A DNA stretch of 64,000 bases. Origin: Eremophila alpestris peregrina. Its lineage: Eukaryota > Chordata > Aves > Passeriformes > Alaudidae. A program made the translations under genes and the position numbers. Positions within the stretch are counted from its first letter, which is position 1; every line of letters starts with the position of its first letter. The DNA is taken from contig WMCF01000029.1 in assembly GCA_009792885.1 (NCBI GenBank), forward strand, positions 4,296,000-4,359,999. The letters run 5' to 3'. Of this stretch, positions 1 to 12,954 are shown in pieces. A model generated the notes under the pieces. That model made no database searches. It had not been told where the DNA came from and was given only the letters and a program-made list of their open reading frames with translations.

Positions 1-2560
1 AAGAAAAATAGAAGTACTAGCTCTAAGATCCAGGTGCTGAAGGATGTGAAACTTTTATCTGGTGACACATAGGAAATGGCTGGATCTGTAAAATATTTTC
101 TACTTGAATGGTTTATTAAAACTGACACCAGTACAACAATTACTACCAATTATTTTGTCAGTATCTATTCCTTTCAAAGTGAGAAATTTAGTAGCAGTGA
201 AAAATACATAAAACCTTAAAGTGGCTGAAGACCATTTTACTAGGGGTCACTTCATTGCTCAAGGATTTGGTAAGCATGGAGGAAGAATTTTCTCTCCAGA
301 TTACTGGTTCAAACCAATACCTGACATAATCACAGAAATAAATCCCAGCAGGTATTTCATGGCAGCATGTATAGGTTTCTAACTGTATGATCCACTGGCT
401 AATAAAGCCTTTGGTGCCAGGAGTTACATTTCATGCTTGGGTCAAGCCTGTTAAGTCTATTAAGGTCTCAGTTGCCTCCTGTATGGACCACCAGGGCCCA
501 GAAGAAATTACAAAAGCTACTGGCCTGGGGCTACTTCTGTGTTCAATACACATCTTACAGATATATGAATCTGAGAGCAGTACTGGCCCTGCAGGGGAGG
601 GGTGAAAAAAAAGCAGAGCCACTCTAACTTTGAACCAAACATAGAATAAAAAGTTACCTTATTTTGATATAGAGGAACTTGAAGTAATACATTTTTAGCA
701 CTCTCATTTCCAGGATTTAAAGCCAGAAAGATCCATAAGATCATATTGACCTTGTGTGTTTCACAGACCATTACATTTCACCCAGTTATTCCTGCTCTGG
801 GCCAAATAACTTGTATGTGATTAAAGCATTATTTTCAATCTTATCTTTACAAACACCAGTGGAGAATCCACCACACCCCAGAGCTTCAGTTGTATGTTCC
901 AGTAGTTAATAGCCCCCTCTCCCATATATATTTCATATTTAACATCCAACCTCAACCTGTCTGGTTACAGCTTTCAAGCACTCATCATGTCACCACTTTC
1001 TGCTGGATTAAAAGAATTTTTTACTCACAAAGAAATTATGTAATGTAACTAAGGTATCTCAGGACTAAATCTGTAATGGGGGACTGTTTTTGCCATTCCT
1101 CAAAGAGTTTTAACTGAGTTTAAAAAAGCCATATCACAATAACCTGAATCTGAGCAAACCTGAGCACATTTTCTAATCCTGTTTAGAAAAAATCATTCTT
1201 TTTGCCTCCCTACCTAAAAATGGTCACAGTGGAACAATCTTGAATTATTTCCATTCTGAAAAAAGCAGGCAAAGATTGTATTACACACAGATGAGCAAAG
1301 GAAATGAAATAGAAACAACCAAACCAAGGAACAAAAGAAAAAAGTCTGAGAATCATTTTTAAGGACAGAGCTTGAGAAGGACATTAAATTAAGGCCACAA
1401 TCTCATTAGCATTCAAAACTTCTGGTTGCTCTTGTGAATGTCCTCAAGACTCAAGAACAAACAGGATTTTGCAGGCACACAATCAAAGCACAGATGTTTG
1501 CCTTGACCACAAAGCAACCACCCTGACTGACATGCTAATATTTTGAAATGCCTCTGACACTCATCAAAGATATAATTTAGTGAGTCCAGATTGTACATTT
1601 ATAAATATTATCATCTGAAATTTTTTCATGAAAGATGATAAACCATGGAAACTTATTTCAAAGAAGAGAATCAGAACTTGAGAAATGTATTCTTGTGAAA
1701 TGACGCATCACCAAGAGCTCAGAGATCTTTAGTAAGCCATGTGGCATTCTTGAAAAATAAATCTAAATTCTTGGATACAGGACTCTTGGGATTGGGTTGT
1801 CACAGCTAAAGCCAACCATTTGAATTAAATTATTTTGGGAGCCTTGTTTTGATCATCCTCGATGATCCTATTTAGAATCATGACCACCAACCCAGAAACT
1901 GCAAGGAAAGTAAAAAAGAGAAACAGCAGGTGCCAGGTTGTCCTAGGGTGACCCCTAAACCAGGACACAGGTAGAACACAACAATTCAACATCCAGACAT
2001 AAACAGTTTCCAAACAAACGAATATATCCTTACAATACTGAGAACAAGTTAACAGAGCCTAGCACTTGCTCAATAAATCCAACGTTTAAAAAGTTGCCTA
2101 AACAAATATTTTCAAGAGAATAGTACACAAAAAAAGGTCATTCCTACTCAGCAATGCAGACCTTGGAGGGGCAGCAAACCTATCCACGTTTTCAACTCAC
2201 ATAAGCATTTCCTTCTTCCCTTTATTTCAAAGCCTGCATTTATATCATCACAGTTCTTCAGTGAAAAGTTTGATGCAATACCAAGTATTGTTACTGCTGC
2301 CATTCAAAGCCAGAAGCTCCCTACTGTACACCAACTGATAAATATTATCTAGGGCTGCAAACACCTATATTCATTTGCATCACAACAGCAGCACATTTAT
2401 CTAAAGAGAAAATGATAATTTGGGGTTGAAGGGCAGAATGACAGTAAAATTAGTAAACCTATTGGAATCTTTTCAATGTTTTCTTAATCCTGTACCATTC
2501 TACATATATGACTTTATTTTATATTTTAACTACACTTGGAACTCTGCCACTTTCTGTTAA
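1..2560. other. Unique AT-rich non-coding sequence
   Basis: No gene, repeat family or RNA gene is recognised here. Reading frames on both strands are short (under about 90 codons) and overlap one another in opposite directions, which is the chance pattern. CpG dinucleotides are very sparse, as in methylated vertebrate DNA. Scattered AATAAA hexamers occur without any upstream coding signal. Confidence 0.6.
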
Positions 2561-2619
2561 AATGAGTCTTCTAAAGCAAATGGTGATGGCAGAGGAGTTT
2601 ATTGCTGATGAATCTCCAA

Positions 2620-3040
2620 GTACCGATTCTCCCAGCGGGTGCAGCTCGGAACACTTCCGAGATATTCTTGTGCACATTAGGATTTCTCAGGCCTGAAAGT
2701 TCAATGCAAAAAGAAGTGGTATGTTCTCATGCCTCAACCCCTAACTTCGTTTGCATATGAATAAGAGTCGTCCTTTGGAAATTTGCAGCAACAGTCTAGT
2801 GACTAATGTATGCGGAAGAACTGAAAGCACTGACTCCTGTAGATCGGGATTTCAATAGCATTTTTAAAAGGCTTCAACTAACAAAATCGAACCACATAGG
2901 CATTTGGTAAAAGCAGCATTAGTCCAAGTTGCTGGTGTGCATAATTAGGAAATACTACATGTGCTGTGTACTCCAGGCATCCTGGAGCAGCCTCAGCCTT
3001 TGGCAGGCCTTGCAGTCTTTCCGGAGGATACAAACCACCG
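2620..3040. promoter_or_regulatory. CpG-retaining block with octamer-like site; candidate conserved non-coding element
   Basis: I count 11 CpG dinucleotides in about 420 bases, whereas the preceding 2.5 kb holds only a handful. A TTTGCAT octamer-like core (POU/OCT family site is ATTTGCAT) lies at 2750-2756 and runs into ATGAAT. A perfect 7-bp inverted repeat with a 3-nt spacer, CTCCAGG-cat-CCTGGAG, lies at 2971-2987. The density is too low for a CpG island, and no TATA box or start site is evident. CpG retention in an otherwise depleted region is typical of elements under constraint or kept unmethylated in the germ line. A short plus-strand frame at 2562-2696 overlaps the left edge but has no recognisable domain. 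The regulatory role is inferred; only the composition and motifs are seen. Confidence 0.35.
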
Positions 3041-4825
3041 AATATTTAAAAGCATTCATTAACTTAAAGAGTCTCATTTATTAGCTGCTCAGCTCAGGAC
3101 AACTCATAACTAATTTCCAGAAGCACCTTAGACCTTATCTCTTGACTGACAGTGAGGAATGGCTGTGACAGTGATTACAAAACCTCTGATCTGCTCTGCA
3201 TTCCCACAAAGGTATTATTCAGTGCCACCTTCTTTGGGAAGTCTGGGGAATTTAAGGTTTGATCTACATAACTTCTTGGAGGACAAAAATCTTTCTTAGG
3301 AATGCAACCCCTCAGGTTGTGAACAGAAGTGTTATTTCAAACTTGCTTTCAATTTGCAAGCAGAAGAACTTTCTAATTTACTTCAGGTTAGGTCAACCAA
3401 TTTATCAAACAGATTAAAGTCCCTGCATCTGCTAAATCACTTTTGTGGGAACTCGTTATGGAGCTCAAGCACAAAGATTTGCAGGCAGTTTTGAAGAGGC
3501 AGCAGAGAGCAGTGATGATCAGCCAAGTGCACCACTGAAGATGGTCTGAGCTACAGAAACTGGCACTGATTATGGCAGATTCAGGCACTTTCCCAGCGTG
3601 TGCTGTGAAAACAAATATATTCAACTACTTCAGGCAGACTCAGGGAAAGATGCACAACTGCAGCTTATTTGAAGAATAATTGTATCTGCACATCCTGCCA
3701 CGATGGGTCCAATTTATAACCACTGGACATTGTAATACAGTTTCTGCACTGTCCCACTCTTTCTGTAGATACTCCCCTAGACAAACCTGCCAGGGGACCT
3801 TGGCAGAAATGAATTTGAATACCATCCTGATGAGTTGGAGGAGAGGTTGATATTATTTGGAGACAAGACGATTTGCAACACTATTTTGAAATATAAGCTT
3901 AATAAAGAAAACAGTAATTGCATGCTTATAATTTCACTGATTACAGAACACAGCTTGCAGCTTTCCAAATTATAGTTTACAGAAATGGTATCCTGAATCT
4001 TTTAATCTGTGCTTCTTTCTAAGCAGCCATTCATATGACTTGTCCCCCCACAGTAGAGTATGAATTTTGCAAAACTGCTTTTATACAGTCCATAATTCTT
4101 GAAGAAAAAAGAGAACTATTTTCCTTTGGAAGGCACATTCTCAGGGTAAATGATGCTCTATGGGAGGCTCAGCCAGTTGCAGTCCATCAGAACCACGTAC
4201 TGTTCTACCCTCTTTGATCTAGCCAAGTATCATGAATCTAACAAGCAGCATCCAAAAACATTTGGTGTTTGCAACAGCAGAAATTAAATAACAGTATAGT
4301 GTAATTATAGATTAAGAAGTAACAGGCAAAGAGGTGACTAACTGCACATTTTTCCCCTTCAATAGTGGAGTTTAAAGCACAGTCAAGGAATCCAACATTT
4401 CCTTATTCAAAGCACAAACTACATTCCTGTTCTAAGGTGATTTAATGTATGCTGTTGGTACAAATATTGCTCCTCTACAGATCGATTTGCTCTATGAAGA
4501 GACAAGGCAGCAGTATTAAAAAAAGCCCATCTTTGTCTTTTATTTGGAATGACAATGTACAAATCAAAGCCAGCACTGGGAGTTCTGACAGTTACATTTT
4601 TGTTTGTTTTCAAAATCACATCCCCTTCTCTTGGATGGATGAAAGCCCTTTCCCTGCCTGGAATTACTTTTATCAGGAAGTACAGACTAAATATTCCATG
4701 CCTAACTCATCACTTGAGATAGCCAAATAAACTACAAAATTACATAAATGCAAAGAGCATAAAAATATGAGTGTTTTGGTAGAAATTCCCTGTGTCTACG
4801 GTAAAATGTATTTCTTCTTTCTTAG
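3041..4825. other. Unique non-coding sequence
   Basis: I see no gene, repeat family or RNA gene. Frames reach at most about 93 codons and show no domain or splice context. Composition is ordinary AT-rich vertebrate background. Confidence 0.55.
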
Positions 4826-4895
4826 TTTAAATAATTAAAGATATTTAATTACTTCATTTAAATAATTACAGATAATAATTACTAATTGCAGATAT
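4826..4895. repeat. AT-rich degenerate tandem duplication with clustered TAATTA cores
   Basis: The 12-mer TTTAAATAATTA occurs at 4826-4837 and again at 4857-4868, a spacing of 31 bases. Similar AGATA and TAATTACT blocks follow each copy, so the two units look like an old imperfect duplication. Within about 65 bases there are several TAATTA or TAATT homeodomain-core motifs. Such clusters occur in homeobox-bound enhancers, but AT-rich DNA also produces them by chance. Confidence 0.4.
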
Positions 4896-7800
4896 TGAAT
4901 TTTTCTTTCTCACAGTTACCAAACCCTACATTTTGGGTTCAGGCAGGTAGTCATCCTCAGGCTTGTCACCAACTAAAGACCTTCTGGAGATCAGCAGGAG
5001 AGTTTTGATAGGGTACAGCACCAAGAACTTTGTCACCATCTTCTCTTGAAGCAGCAAATGAAACTTTACCATCCCTATTCTCTTCAGCAGGATTTCCTCC
5101 TAAAATCTGGTCTACCAAAGCTCCCTGGATAACAAAGTTCAATTAAGATTTGATGTTTGTTTCAATTTTAAGGATCACTCAGTCTCTAGGCTCTATTCAA
5201 TCCCCAGCCTTTCCACTGAGAATCATTTTAGAATTTTCAATTTACTTTATCATGCTCTCCTAAATACATCCCCAAAGCACATTCATTACAACATGAAAGC
5301 CAAACAAGGACAGGATTCTTAATGAAACAATCAAAAACCCCTCACATAATGGTAAATTACTCAATAGCAAGTACCAACATCACAATCAGCACAAACCACA
5401 GCCCTCCTACTCCCTGCCTTTCCCAGTCCTCTCTTTGTTTCATCAGCAGAGGCAGAAGCACTCCCACCACCCACCTGCTTACCAAAAACATCCTCATTAA
5501 CTCAGCATCTGTAGCTTATTGACACAGCTCCTCCTACAACAGCAAAGCAACTTCTTGTTCCAAACTATCCAGGATTTTAACTTTCTTGGTCACTCAGTTA
5601 CTGGCTCAAGAAGAAATATCAGCAGACAGAAAATAAATAGAGTAATAAATGTTAAAATAAATTTTGGGGAAAAAATGAATGAAAATGAGAGCTTTGTTTA
5701 GAAAAAGTCAAAAAAGTTTTTAGAATTTTTTTGCAGGATTATTTTTGGACTGAAGCACCAAGAGCATTAATCTGAATTTGTAGTAAAAGGATCAGCCAAA
5801 AATACAGACATGTTCATTTCTGTGATGCAGAGCAGTTATCTCATAACAGAAAATTGGACTGAATGGCTTTGCACATGTTCTGTGATACTGAAATAACATT
5901 GAACATTAATTTGGTTTCAACCTGCACCTCTTTCTGTTAGTGCAATCCCAAAACAAAGCACAGGCACAGGCTCCATTTCTGGGGAGAATAACAGAAACAT
6001 GTTTATGTCACGGACATGAGTTCATCCAGCCCTCAGCGTCTACAGATCATTCCTATTAGTGCTACTGAGTCTTAGAAACACCTCTGGATATGCAAGTAGC
6101 TCTTTCATTTCTATTAGTCTATGAGACATTTTAATTAATCAAATATCTAAACAGAGATGTGCACAAATATTTTAATAGGCTATTTTATAGTTCTACATTT
6201 TTGTTAAATAATAAATATCTCATTATGTGCTAATGCACATTGGTAATCTGTTTGTGGCTGCTAATGAATTGTATTTATGGAATTTCTAACAATATCTACT
6301 TACAAGTAAGTACTACTTACAGGCAGCTCTGTGTTTGGGGTTCTAACCAGGAATATCTGAAGCCCTGACAAGAAATGTCCAGCTCATCACAGCAGCAAAA
6401 TACAGCTAAAATTTTTCTGAATAATTTTCATCTCATGTTAACACTGCAATAGAGCACAGTTGTTCTGCAGGTGAGGACACTGCAGCTGCTCAGTCATACA
6501 CCCTGCAGTCCTTGCTCCAGGACTGTGCTCACCTGGCTGTCATTGGGATGACCCTGCAGCATGAAAAGCAAAGATGGATAACAATCTTAGCAGGATCACA
6601 GCTGGCAATGAAGCACACAGGGCAGAGCTACAGCCAGGATGGCAAACACAGAAAGGTGAAATGACAGGATTAGCTGTGCAAAAGTTCTGGAGTCCTGTCC
6701 CACAACGTGCAGCTGTGCTGCAGTGAGATTGTGACCTGATCAGGTAGAAAAGCAGGTAAGTGACATGAATGCATAAATAGAACTTGTTCAGGGATACAGC
6801 TGAGTTCACTGGTGTGAAAGGATCTCCTGTTCAAACCTGGACAAGCACTTAATGATTGCTGTGAGCATATTATCTAGAGTACAAACAGGGGTAGAGAGAT
6901 CAGTAAATCCAATGCTCTTGAGCAGACACTGCTGTGTTGGTGCACATTCAGACCAGTGTCAGATTCACACAAACAAGAAACCAACAGGTGTGCCTGGAGT
7001 GCAAGCCTTTATGTTCAATATGCCTACATCCATGTAGAATTATCTATTTTGTTACTTTCCTACACCCTTCCTTACATCATCACCAAGAAAATTTGTCACA
7101 TTACCTTCTATTTCTAGAGGGCCCAACAGTGTCATATAAATGATGCAGCACTGTTGCAGTTTAGAACTATCTGTGTACTGGATTAATTGCCAACAAAAAG
7201 CTCTGTGATTCCTGCTATAATCTATTTGATGTGGTAAAATAATGAATATGTAATTCTGTGGACACTTCTTACTGTCAGAAGCCTAACTCAAGCTGAATTG
7301 ATATATTCTAATGGTTTCATGTGTGTGTCAGTAGAGCTTAGCCTGAAAAAACCATTATTATCTTTATTAACACTCTGTAGGATTTTGTGTGCAGGACAGA
7401 TCTGCTGCAGCATTGGACAACGGGCTCTGAGCTGGAACTCCTCACTAATACATTTGAAGGAGCTATTAAATAAGCCGTGCTGGCAGTCTGAGCATTCATC
7501 TTCATCCATTACACTTCTTCTTTTAGAGTATTTTTAGGCTTAGTTTAGTCAGTATGACAACACAGAACACACATATAGATGCAACGTAATTAACTGAGGA
7601 CATGCTGTTGTGCAAGAAGGATGTCAGCTGACCTAGCTTTAACCCCTCGTGCCTTTGAAGACTAAATTAGTTCTGTGAAATTTATTGAAGGCACAGCATT
7701 GTAATCATGCTTGACTTGGAAATTAGCCAGATATCCACCACAAATTCACAGGAGCTTAGAATAAAAGTGTGGCCCAGTTTCACATGACTGGACTGCAATA

Positions 7801-8216
7801 CAAGGATTAGACATTTTGAAATCACTATTAAGGAGAATCACTGTCTTTTCCTTTAAGCAGATTACATTTACGTTATCCTTCACACTAAAATGGTCTTGGC
7901 TAAAAAGAAAGCTCATCTATACTCTGTATTTAATATTTTTGATATATGAATAATACATGTTATTGCTTTCTTCAAGATGAAAATTGACAAGGAAAACTCA
8001 AAGACTATCATCAGCTTCCACTAATGGTTCCTGACATCCCTGTGACATACTGACGCCATGGATACTGCTTCAATATGCATCACTAGAAATTTTTCCAATT
8101 AATTTAAAAAAACAGTCTGAGCTTAGCCACCATCACAGGAGCATGCTGCAACACTAGCTGTCAGGAAATAAACTTTAAAAAAAACGTCACCACAGAAATT
8201 TCAATGTATGAAAATG
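4896..8216. other. Unique AT-rich non-coding sequence
   Basis: No gene is recognised. A weak CR1-like trace lies at about 5850-5890 on the plus strand: a TTGGACTGAATG phrase followed closely by TTCTGTGAT, both typical of the CR1 3' end, but most of the intervening consensus is missing. The stretch 6120-6290 is very AT-rich, with TTAATTAAT and TAAT-core motifs. A small inverted repeat, CTTAC-aa-GTAAG, lies near 6300. Confidence 0.5.
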
Positions 8217-8250
8217 CTGGCAATATGATTCTTGTCCTGGCAATATCATT
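8217..8250. repeat. Short tandem duplication, 20-bp period
   Basis: CTGGCAATATGATT at 8217-8230 recurs as CTGGCAATATCATT at 8237-8250, with one mismatch over 14 bases and a period of 20. This is the usual footprint of replication slippage. No function is implied. Confidence 0.7.
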
Positions 8251-8828
8251 AAACTGCATTTCTAATGCACTTGCTTGGTTCACCACCATGTGATACGATG
8301 TTGTATCAACTGCTAAACCAGGAATAACCTTGCCTACTACAACAGAAGATCTTCTGAAAAATAAATCTATTTATTCAGGTCTAAAACTCTTGAGATCCCT
8401 GTGGAACATCCACTGACCTGCAGCAGCTGTTTGGTTACAAAACCACAATACTTTAGGCTACCATTACCTTTGCTAGAGTTCTTTCATTTGGCTACTCCTG
8501 GAGTTGAGTGGTTTATTATATTCCCAAGAAGATATTTATGATGAGAAGGTACTAAATTGACTAGAACTTTCATGTGGACCTTTCTCACACAATAAACATA
8601 CAAAGATATTTTTTAGCTCAAAAGAAAGAAGATCTCTTAAATGCTATCTAGGCTGCTTTACAAAACTGTATTAATTGTGAAACTGAGAATAATGCTTTAG
8701 AAGGATGGTAAAGTACTCCTGAAATTTCATCTAATGACATTCATAAACTAACAAAATACTTTTTAAAGACAGGTGGTGACTGAATAAACAACTGAACATC
8801 TGTTTCTGCAATAAGAAATGAAATGCTC

Positions 8829-8864
8829 AATACACAAGCCCAAGATAATACACAAGTCCAAGAA
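8829..8864. repeat. Short tandem duplication, 18-bp unit
   Basis: Two adjacent 18-bp units, 8829-8846 and 8847-8864, share the core AATACACAAG-C/T-CCAAGA and differ at two positions. It is a recent-looking local duplication in unique sequence. Confidence 0.75.
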
Positions 8865-9751
8865 ATCAAATTTAATTTTCTTATTTTAAATCTGGAGGAT
8901 GGTTGCTTATTTCAGTCAGACATTAAAAAAAATTAAAATGGATATCTGCAATAAGAAAATGAATAAAATTAAGGAAGTAAATAAAGTATGAAAAAGTGCT
9001 CAGAATGTATCATTTGCAAGGTCAGTAGCAGACAGAAAAGCAGCAATGCCATTGTTCTCCTGCTTTACTCTACAGAGCACTGTAAGGCACCTGTGCCCTC
9101 TCATTTATGGGCTGAGAAATCAGCAGAGAGGCACAGACCATGAGAGCAGCTGCCCAGTGACACCCAGGAGACTGGCTGCAAGACTGGCCACCTGCCTTCA
9201 GCTTCTTTTTTACATCTTACTCTTTTCCTTTCTTCTGCCTTTCATAGGTTTATAAATCCATCATATTTAAGAGGAAGCTGGTAGCTGGAGAAGGTGGAAG
9301 GAGGGGTAAAACTTATTGCCCAGAAATTATCTGATCTAGCAAGAAAAATCTCATATATCCAAAGAAAATGCCTGAAGTACTGGACCTCATGCTCGACTAA
9401 CAAGATCCATTCCCAAGTGCAGCTCTTTATAAAGATGTGCCATCCATCTCCCAAGCACAATGTTTAATCCAAGCACTTTATTTGGCCTGCAAGAGCCCCC
9501 ATGAACCCTTTCACACAGCTGGTGGTTTTCCAGCATCCTTAATGCCTGAGTATCTGACAAATGCAGTGCCAGACCAGTGCCCACCAGTGTATACATGAGG
9601 TGCCATTACAAAAGTTCCTACAGGTTCTACCTGTTTTCCAACCATTTAAACACACAGTTCTGATTTATTTAAAAGATGAAAAATTGTGTATTTATCCTTT
9701 CCATTCCTGTTACTTGCATTAGACTATTCACACTCTGTTTTCTGACATTAG
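8865..9751. other. Unique sequence upstream of the coding-like segment
   Basis: No gene is recognised. The 3' end of this stretch, 9727-9751, is pyrimidine-biased and ends in a TTAG that could serve as a splice acceptor for the coding-like segment that follows. Confidence 0.45.
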
Positions 9752-9984
9752 CTCCAATGTATGGGATTATGAAAGCCACACCAGACCCTCAGAATGGTTT
9801 TTGGAAACATGAGGAAAATAGTCCCCCAGGTTATGTTCATTATCAGAAACTGCAAAACCCTGATAAAGAAAATTGGGGAATAAATAATCTTTATATGCAG
9901 TTTCTGTTTTCACAAGACGAAGACATTTGTCAAGAAGCCCAGCCAGAAACAGTAGCTAATTTTTATGACAGTGAAGGGATTTAA
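9752..9984 (+). CDS. Candidate 3'-terminal coding exon, unknown product
   Basis: This is the most coding-like stretch of the window. After a possible acceptor (pyrimidine-biased tract, AG at 9750-9751) a frame runs about 77 codons to a TAA at 9982-9984. It would enter with intron phase 1. The peptide begins around APMYGIMKATPDPQNG, contains SPPGYVHYQKLQNPDKENWG in its middle and ends acidic with DEDICQE...NFYDSEGI. It is hydrophilic and rich in D, E, N, Q, P and Y, unlike the Leu/Ser/Cys-rich chance frames nearby, and many codons have the RNY bias of real exons. The same frame is open back to an ATG at 9676, giving a 102-codon frame whose first 30 residues are hydrophobic like a signal peptide; I cannot tell which start, if either, is real. 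An AATAAA lies at 10545-10550, compatible with a 3' UTR. I do not recognise the family and see no partner exon. It could be a terminal exon, a decayed exon or chance. Confidence 0.3.
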
Positions 9985-12954
9985 GCAAGGCCTGTATTTT
10001 TTTCAAATTCAAAGAAAAATATTTTTATAACTTAAAGTTCTCCTACTTTCTTCAACTATATCAGTGAGTTTAATGAAAGTTATCATGGCTGAAAACTCTG
10101 TGAACCAGACAAGAGCAAAAGAAAAGGGAAGGAAAGCTCTGGAATAGTTCTAGAAGCAAACTTGAAGCATGGAATATGTCAGGCAGTGAGTCCCTGTGAG
10201 CACAGCACAGTCAGGACATGGCTCAGCACAGCAATCCTGACTGCTCCACATGCACACATTCCAGGGGGATGCAGAGCACCCACAGCTACAAACATGTTGG
10301 CATTAAATGTTCTTGAATGGGTTTTTTTGGGTGGGGGGGAGTTTGGGCATTTTTAAATTTAAGAGACTAACTATCTAAAAAACCATATTTTTCAAAAGAT
10401 TAAGAAAGTGACATTTAAATTTGTATATATCAAGTCATTTTATCATAAATCCTTTTTATAGGATCTTATGACCATCCCTCAGCCACTTTGGTGTGCATAT
10501 ACATTTCACTTTTGCTAGGGAAAGAAGTTTTATACTGATAAAAAAATAAAGCACAAAAACATGTAGTAATTTGCCCAGAGCAGTAAGAAACCTTTGCAAC
10601 CAAGCCATTCAGTGCCTCAAATACAAACATCCCCTTGATCCTGACCATAATTAAGGGAAATGAAACACCACTGCTTTATTGAGGTCACATCTTCATTTTT
10701 AATTTTTAACTTACTTGTTGCAATTTACCCATATAGTCCATTCAGTAATATATAATGAATAAACTTTTCTAGAGTTAACAACACTTTTTTCCCTGTCACA
10801 TCCTGTCCCTTCACTATAGTGATAAGTTGACCTGTGGTACTCAATAAAGAAAACCCTAGCAAGCACATGTGGTTGTATTGTGCAGATCTGCTGAAGTCAC
10901 AGAGGGTCTCAGACAGGCACATTATTAACAATTAGCCACTTACTGTAAATTCTAGCTGACACATCTCATTAAATATAGGCCAAAATAGACTTTGGTGATC
11001 GAACCTCATTTTTAATAGCTTTTCCCAGCATTCTGCCAATTGTTGTCAGGAAGCTGAAAATTACTCCTACCACTAGGATGCCCACTTTATTCTTGCTGAC
11101 TGCTGAGAAATTTCAAAAGGCTGGCCTGCCTCCTCTGTGCCTGATAAAGGTAAAACCCAACCATGTGCCTATGATGGAGATAGGCTGTTAAAAACCTCTC
11201 AGCAGGCAGCATGAAGGGAGGAGAGGTAGGGGGTAAAAGGAAAAATATTTTCCTTTGTTGTTTCTTCTACATAAGAGCCCAGAGTGACTTATAACATTGA
11301 CTGCCCCCTTCTAACACAATTTTGATGTGGGACTGAACAGCTGGTCTAGTGTCCAGAATCTAAATGGCAACTTATTGTTGAAATGTCTGCAATTACTTTC
11401 CACCCCCACAACCAATCAGAAAGTAAATGAAAGTAAATTTTTCATAACCATCAAACTTAGCTAAAGATACTTTTAAAGATTATTTTCTTTTTCTTTTTTA
11501 TTTCCTTTTTCTTTCCCCCCCCCCAAGCCAATTCCACACACTGAGCAGGGATTCTGTCTATGTTCAAGTGACTGAAAGAAATTGCAGGCAAATTTAACTT
11601 ACTTAGCAGAGTCCTCTGTGAGTATCTTAAGATCTCATTACACAAAGATAATTATCTTAGCTCCAGTAATCTCTTCAGTCTTAATGTTTTCCATCTTTGA
11701 ACAAGTATCAGAACTGGACTTGTGTCCTCTGCTTTAGTAGTGCTGGGGTATTCTCAGCAAATATTTTATAGACAACATTTCAACAGATCAAAAGTTGTGG
11801 TAGAGCCCAACAATTCAAGAAAAAGCACTTGTTAAGCTCTCTACATAAAGAGATAAATTATGGTCTCTTACTTGTCAGGATTTTAGGGTTTCTTCTTTGA
11901 CCCTAATTGTTTGCATGAAAGGTACTCATGGCTGAGAATTTGCTTCACACCAAATATAGAGACCACATGTCTGTTCTGGCTGGCAAGGAGCTCACTGAAG
12001 GGCTCAAAACCAATCTCCTGCTGAAAGCAGAGTTAACTACAAGCTCAAAACAGGCTTCTCAGGCTTTTTCCCAGACAGGAACCCACAAAATCTGGGACTA
12101 CACAATCTTCCAGTAAGCCTGTCCCAAAGTCTGACTGCCCTCAAAGAGAGAAGTGTTTTTTTTCTATCCAGTCAAAATCAATCTGTTTCAACTTCCAGCC
12201 TAGGCAGATGTATAGTTTATCCAAAAACTGCCTGAGGAAGCAGGTAAGTATCCAGCTCATTCAGAATGACTGAGCCACTGACTGAAATACAACGGGTTAT
12301 TGCCATAATTTTACACAACTTACTGAACTCTTATAGAGCTCCAGTGCCCACTACCTCCCATTCTTTACAGTCCATAATTATTTCTGCACAAGTCCCCAGT
12401 CAGGCCAATAATGCACTGATCCCTGTCTTCCAAATATGCTATGCTGACTCATTTGGCAAATACATTCAGTGAGCACAGCTTTTTTATCTCCAGTATTCTC
12501 CCATTTGTCTGTTTAAGAACACATTTCTGGCAAAAACTTCTGGATCTATAAAACAATAAATCAAAACACAAAAAAAGGGAAATGGATTAGTAACTATGGG
12601 GAATTTGTTTAGCTAGGTGGCTGCCACGTTTAAAAAAAACCAAGGATCTTGAAAGAGAAGTTAGTTATCTGCCAACCAGTGCACTGAATGGAAAAATTAG
12701 GAACAAAGCTTCAGAAGCCTCCCATGTTTTGCTTCATAAGTATTCAGGTGTGAATGTGAAGTCACTCATCTGTGTTTTCCTAGCCTTGATTCAGCCAAGA
12801 CCTTTTAATGATGCTTTTAAAGACATAAACGTGACCTTCTCATGAGAAGCTTTCTGTACAATCATTCTTCAGTGATCTAGTGAAATCATCTATCTAAATA
12901 GAAGAGATTGTCATTGGGAAATCTGCAGCAGAAATTGGCTATTACAGCCTTTTC
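9985..12954. other. Unique non-coding sequence with G-rich and pyrimidine tracts
   Basis: No gene is recognised. A G-rich run at 10329-10347 (GGG, a seven-G run, then GGG) could form a G-quadruplex. An AATAAA at 10545-10550 may belong to the coding-like segment upstream. A pyrimidine tract at 11483-11524 is listed separately. Confidence 0.5.
11483..11524. repeat. Polypyrimidine tract ending in C10
   Basis: Forty-two bases are almost entirely T and C, interrupted by a single A at 11500, and end in ten consecutive C at 11515-11524. Read on the minus strand it is a G10 plus purine run. Such mirror-like tracts can form triplex or quadruplex DNA and are often length-variable or mis-assembled. Confidence 0.8.

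Noticed and set aside
5850..5890. CR1 3' terminus on the plus strand
   Set aside because: Two short CR1-like phrases are present but the consensus between them is missing; too weak to call as an element.
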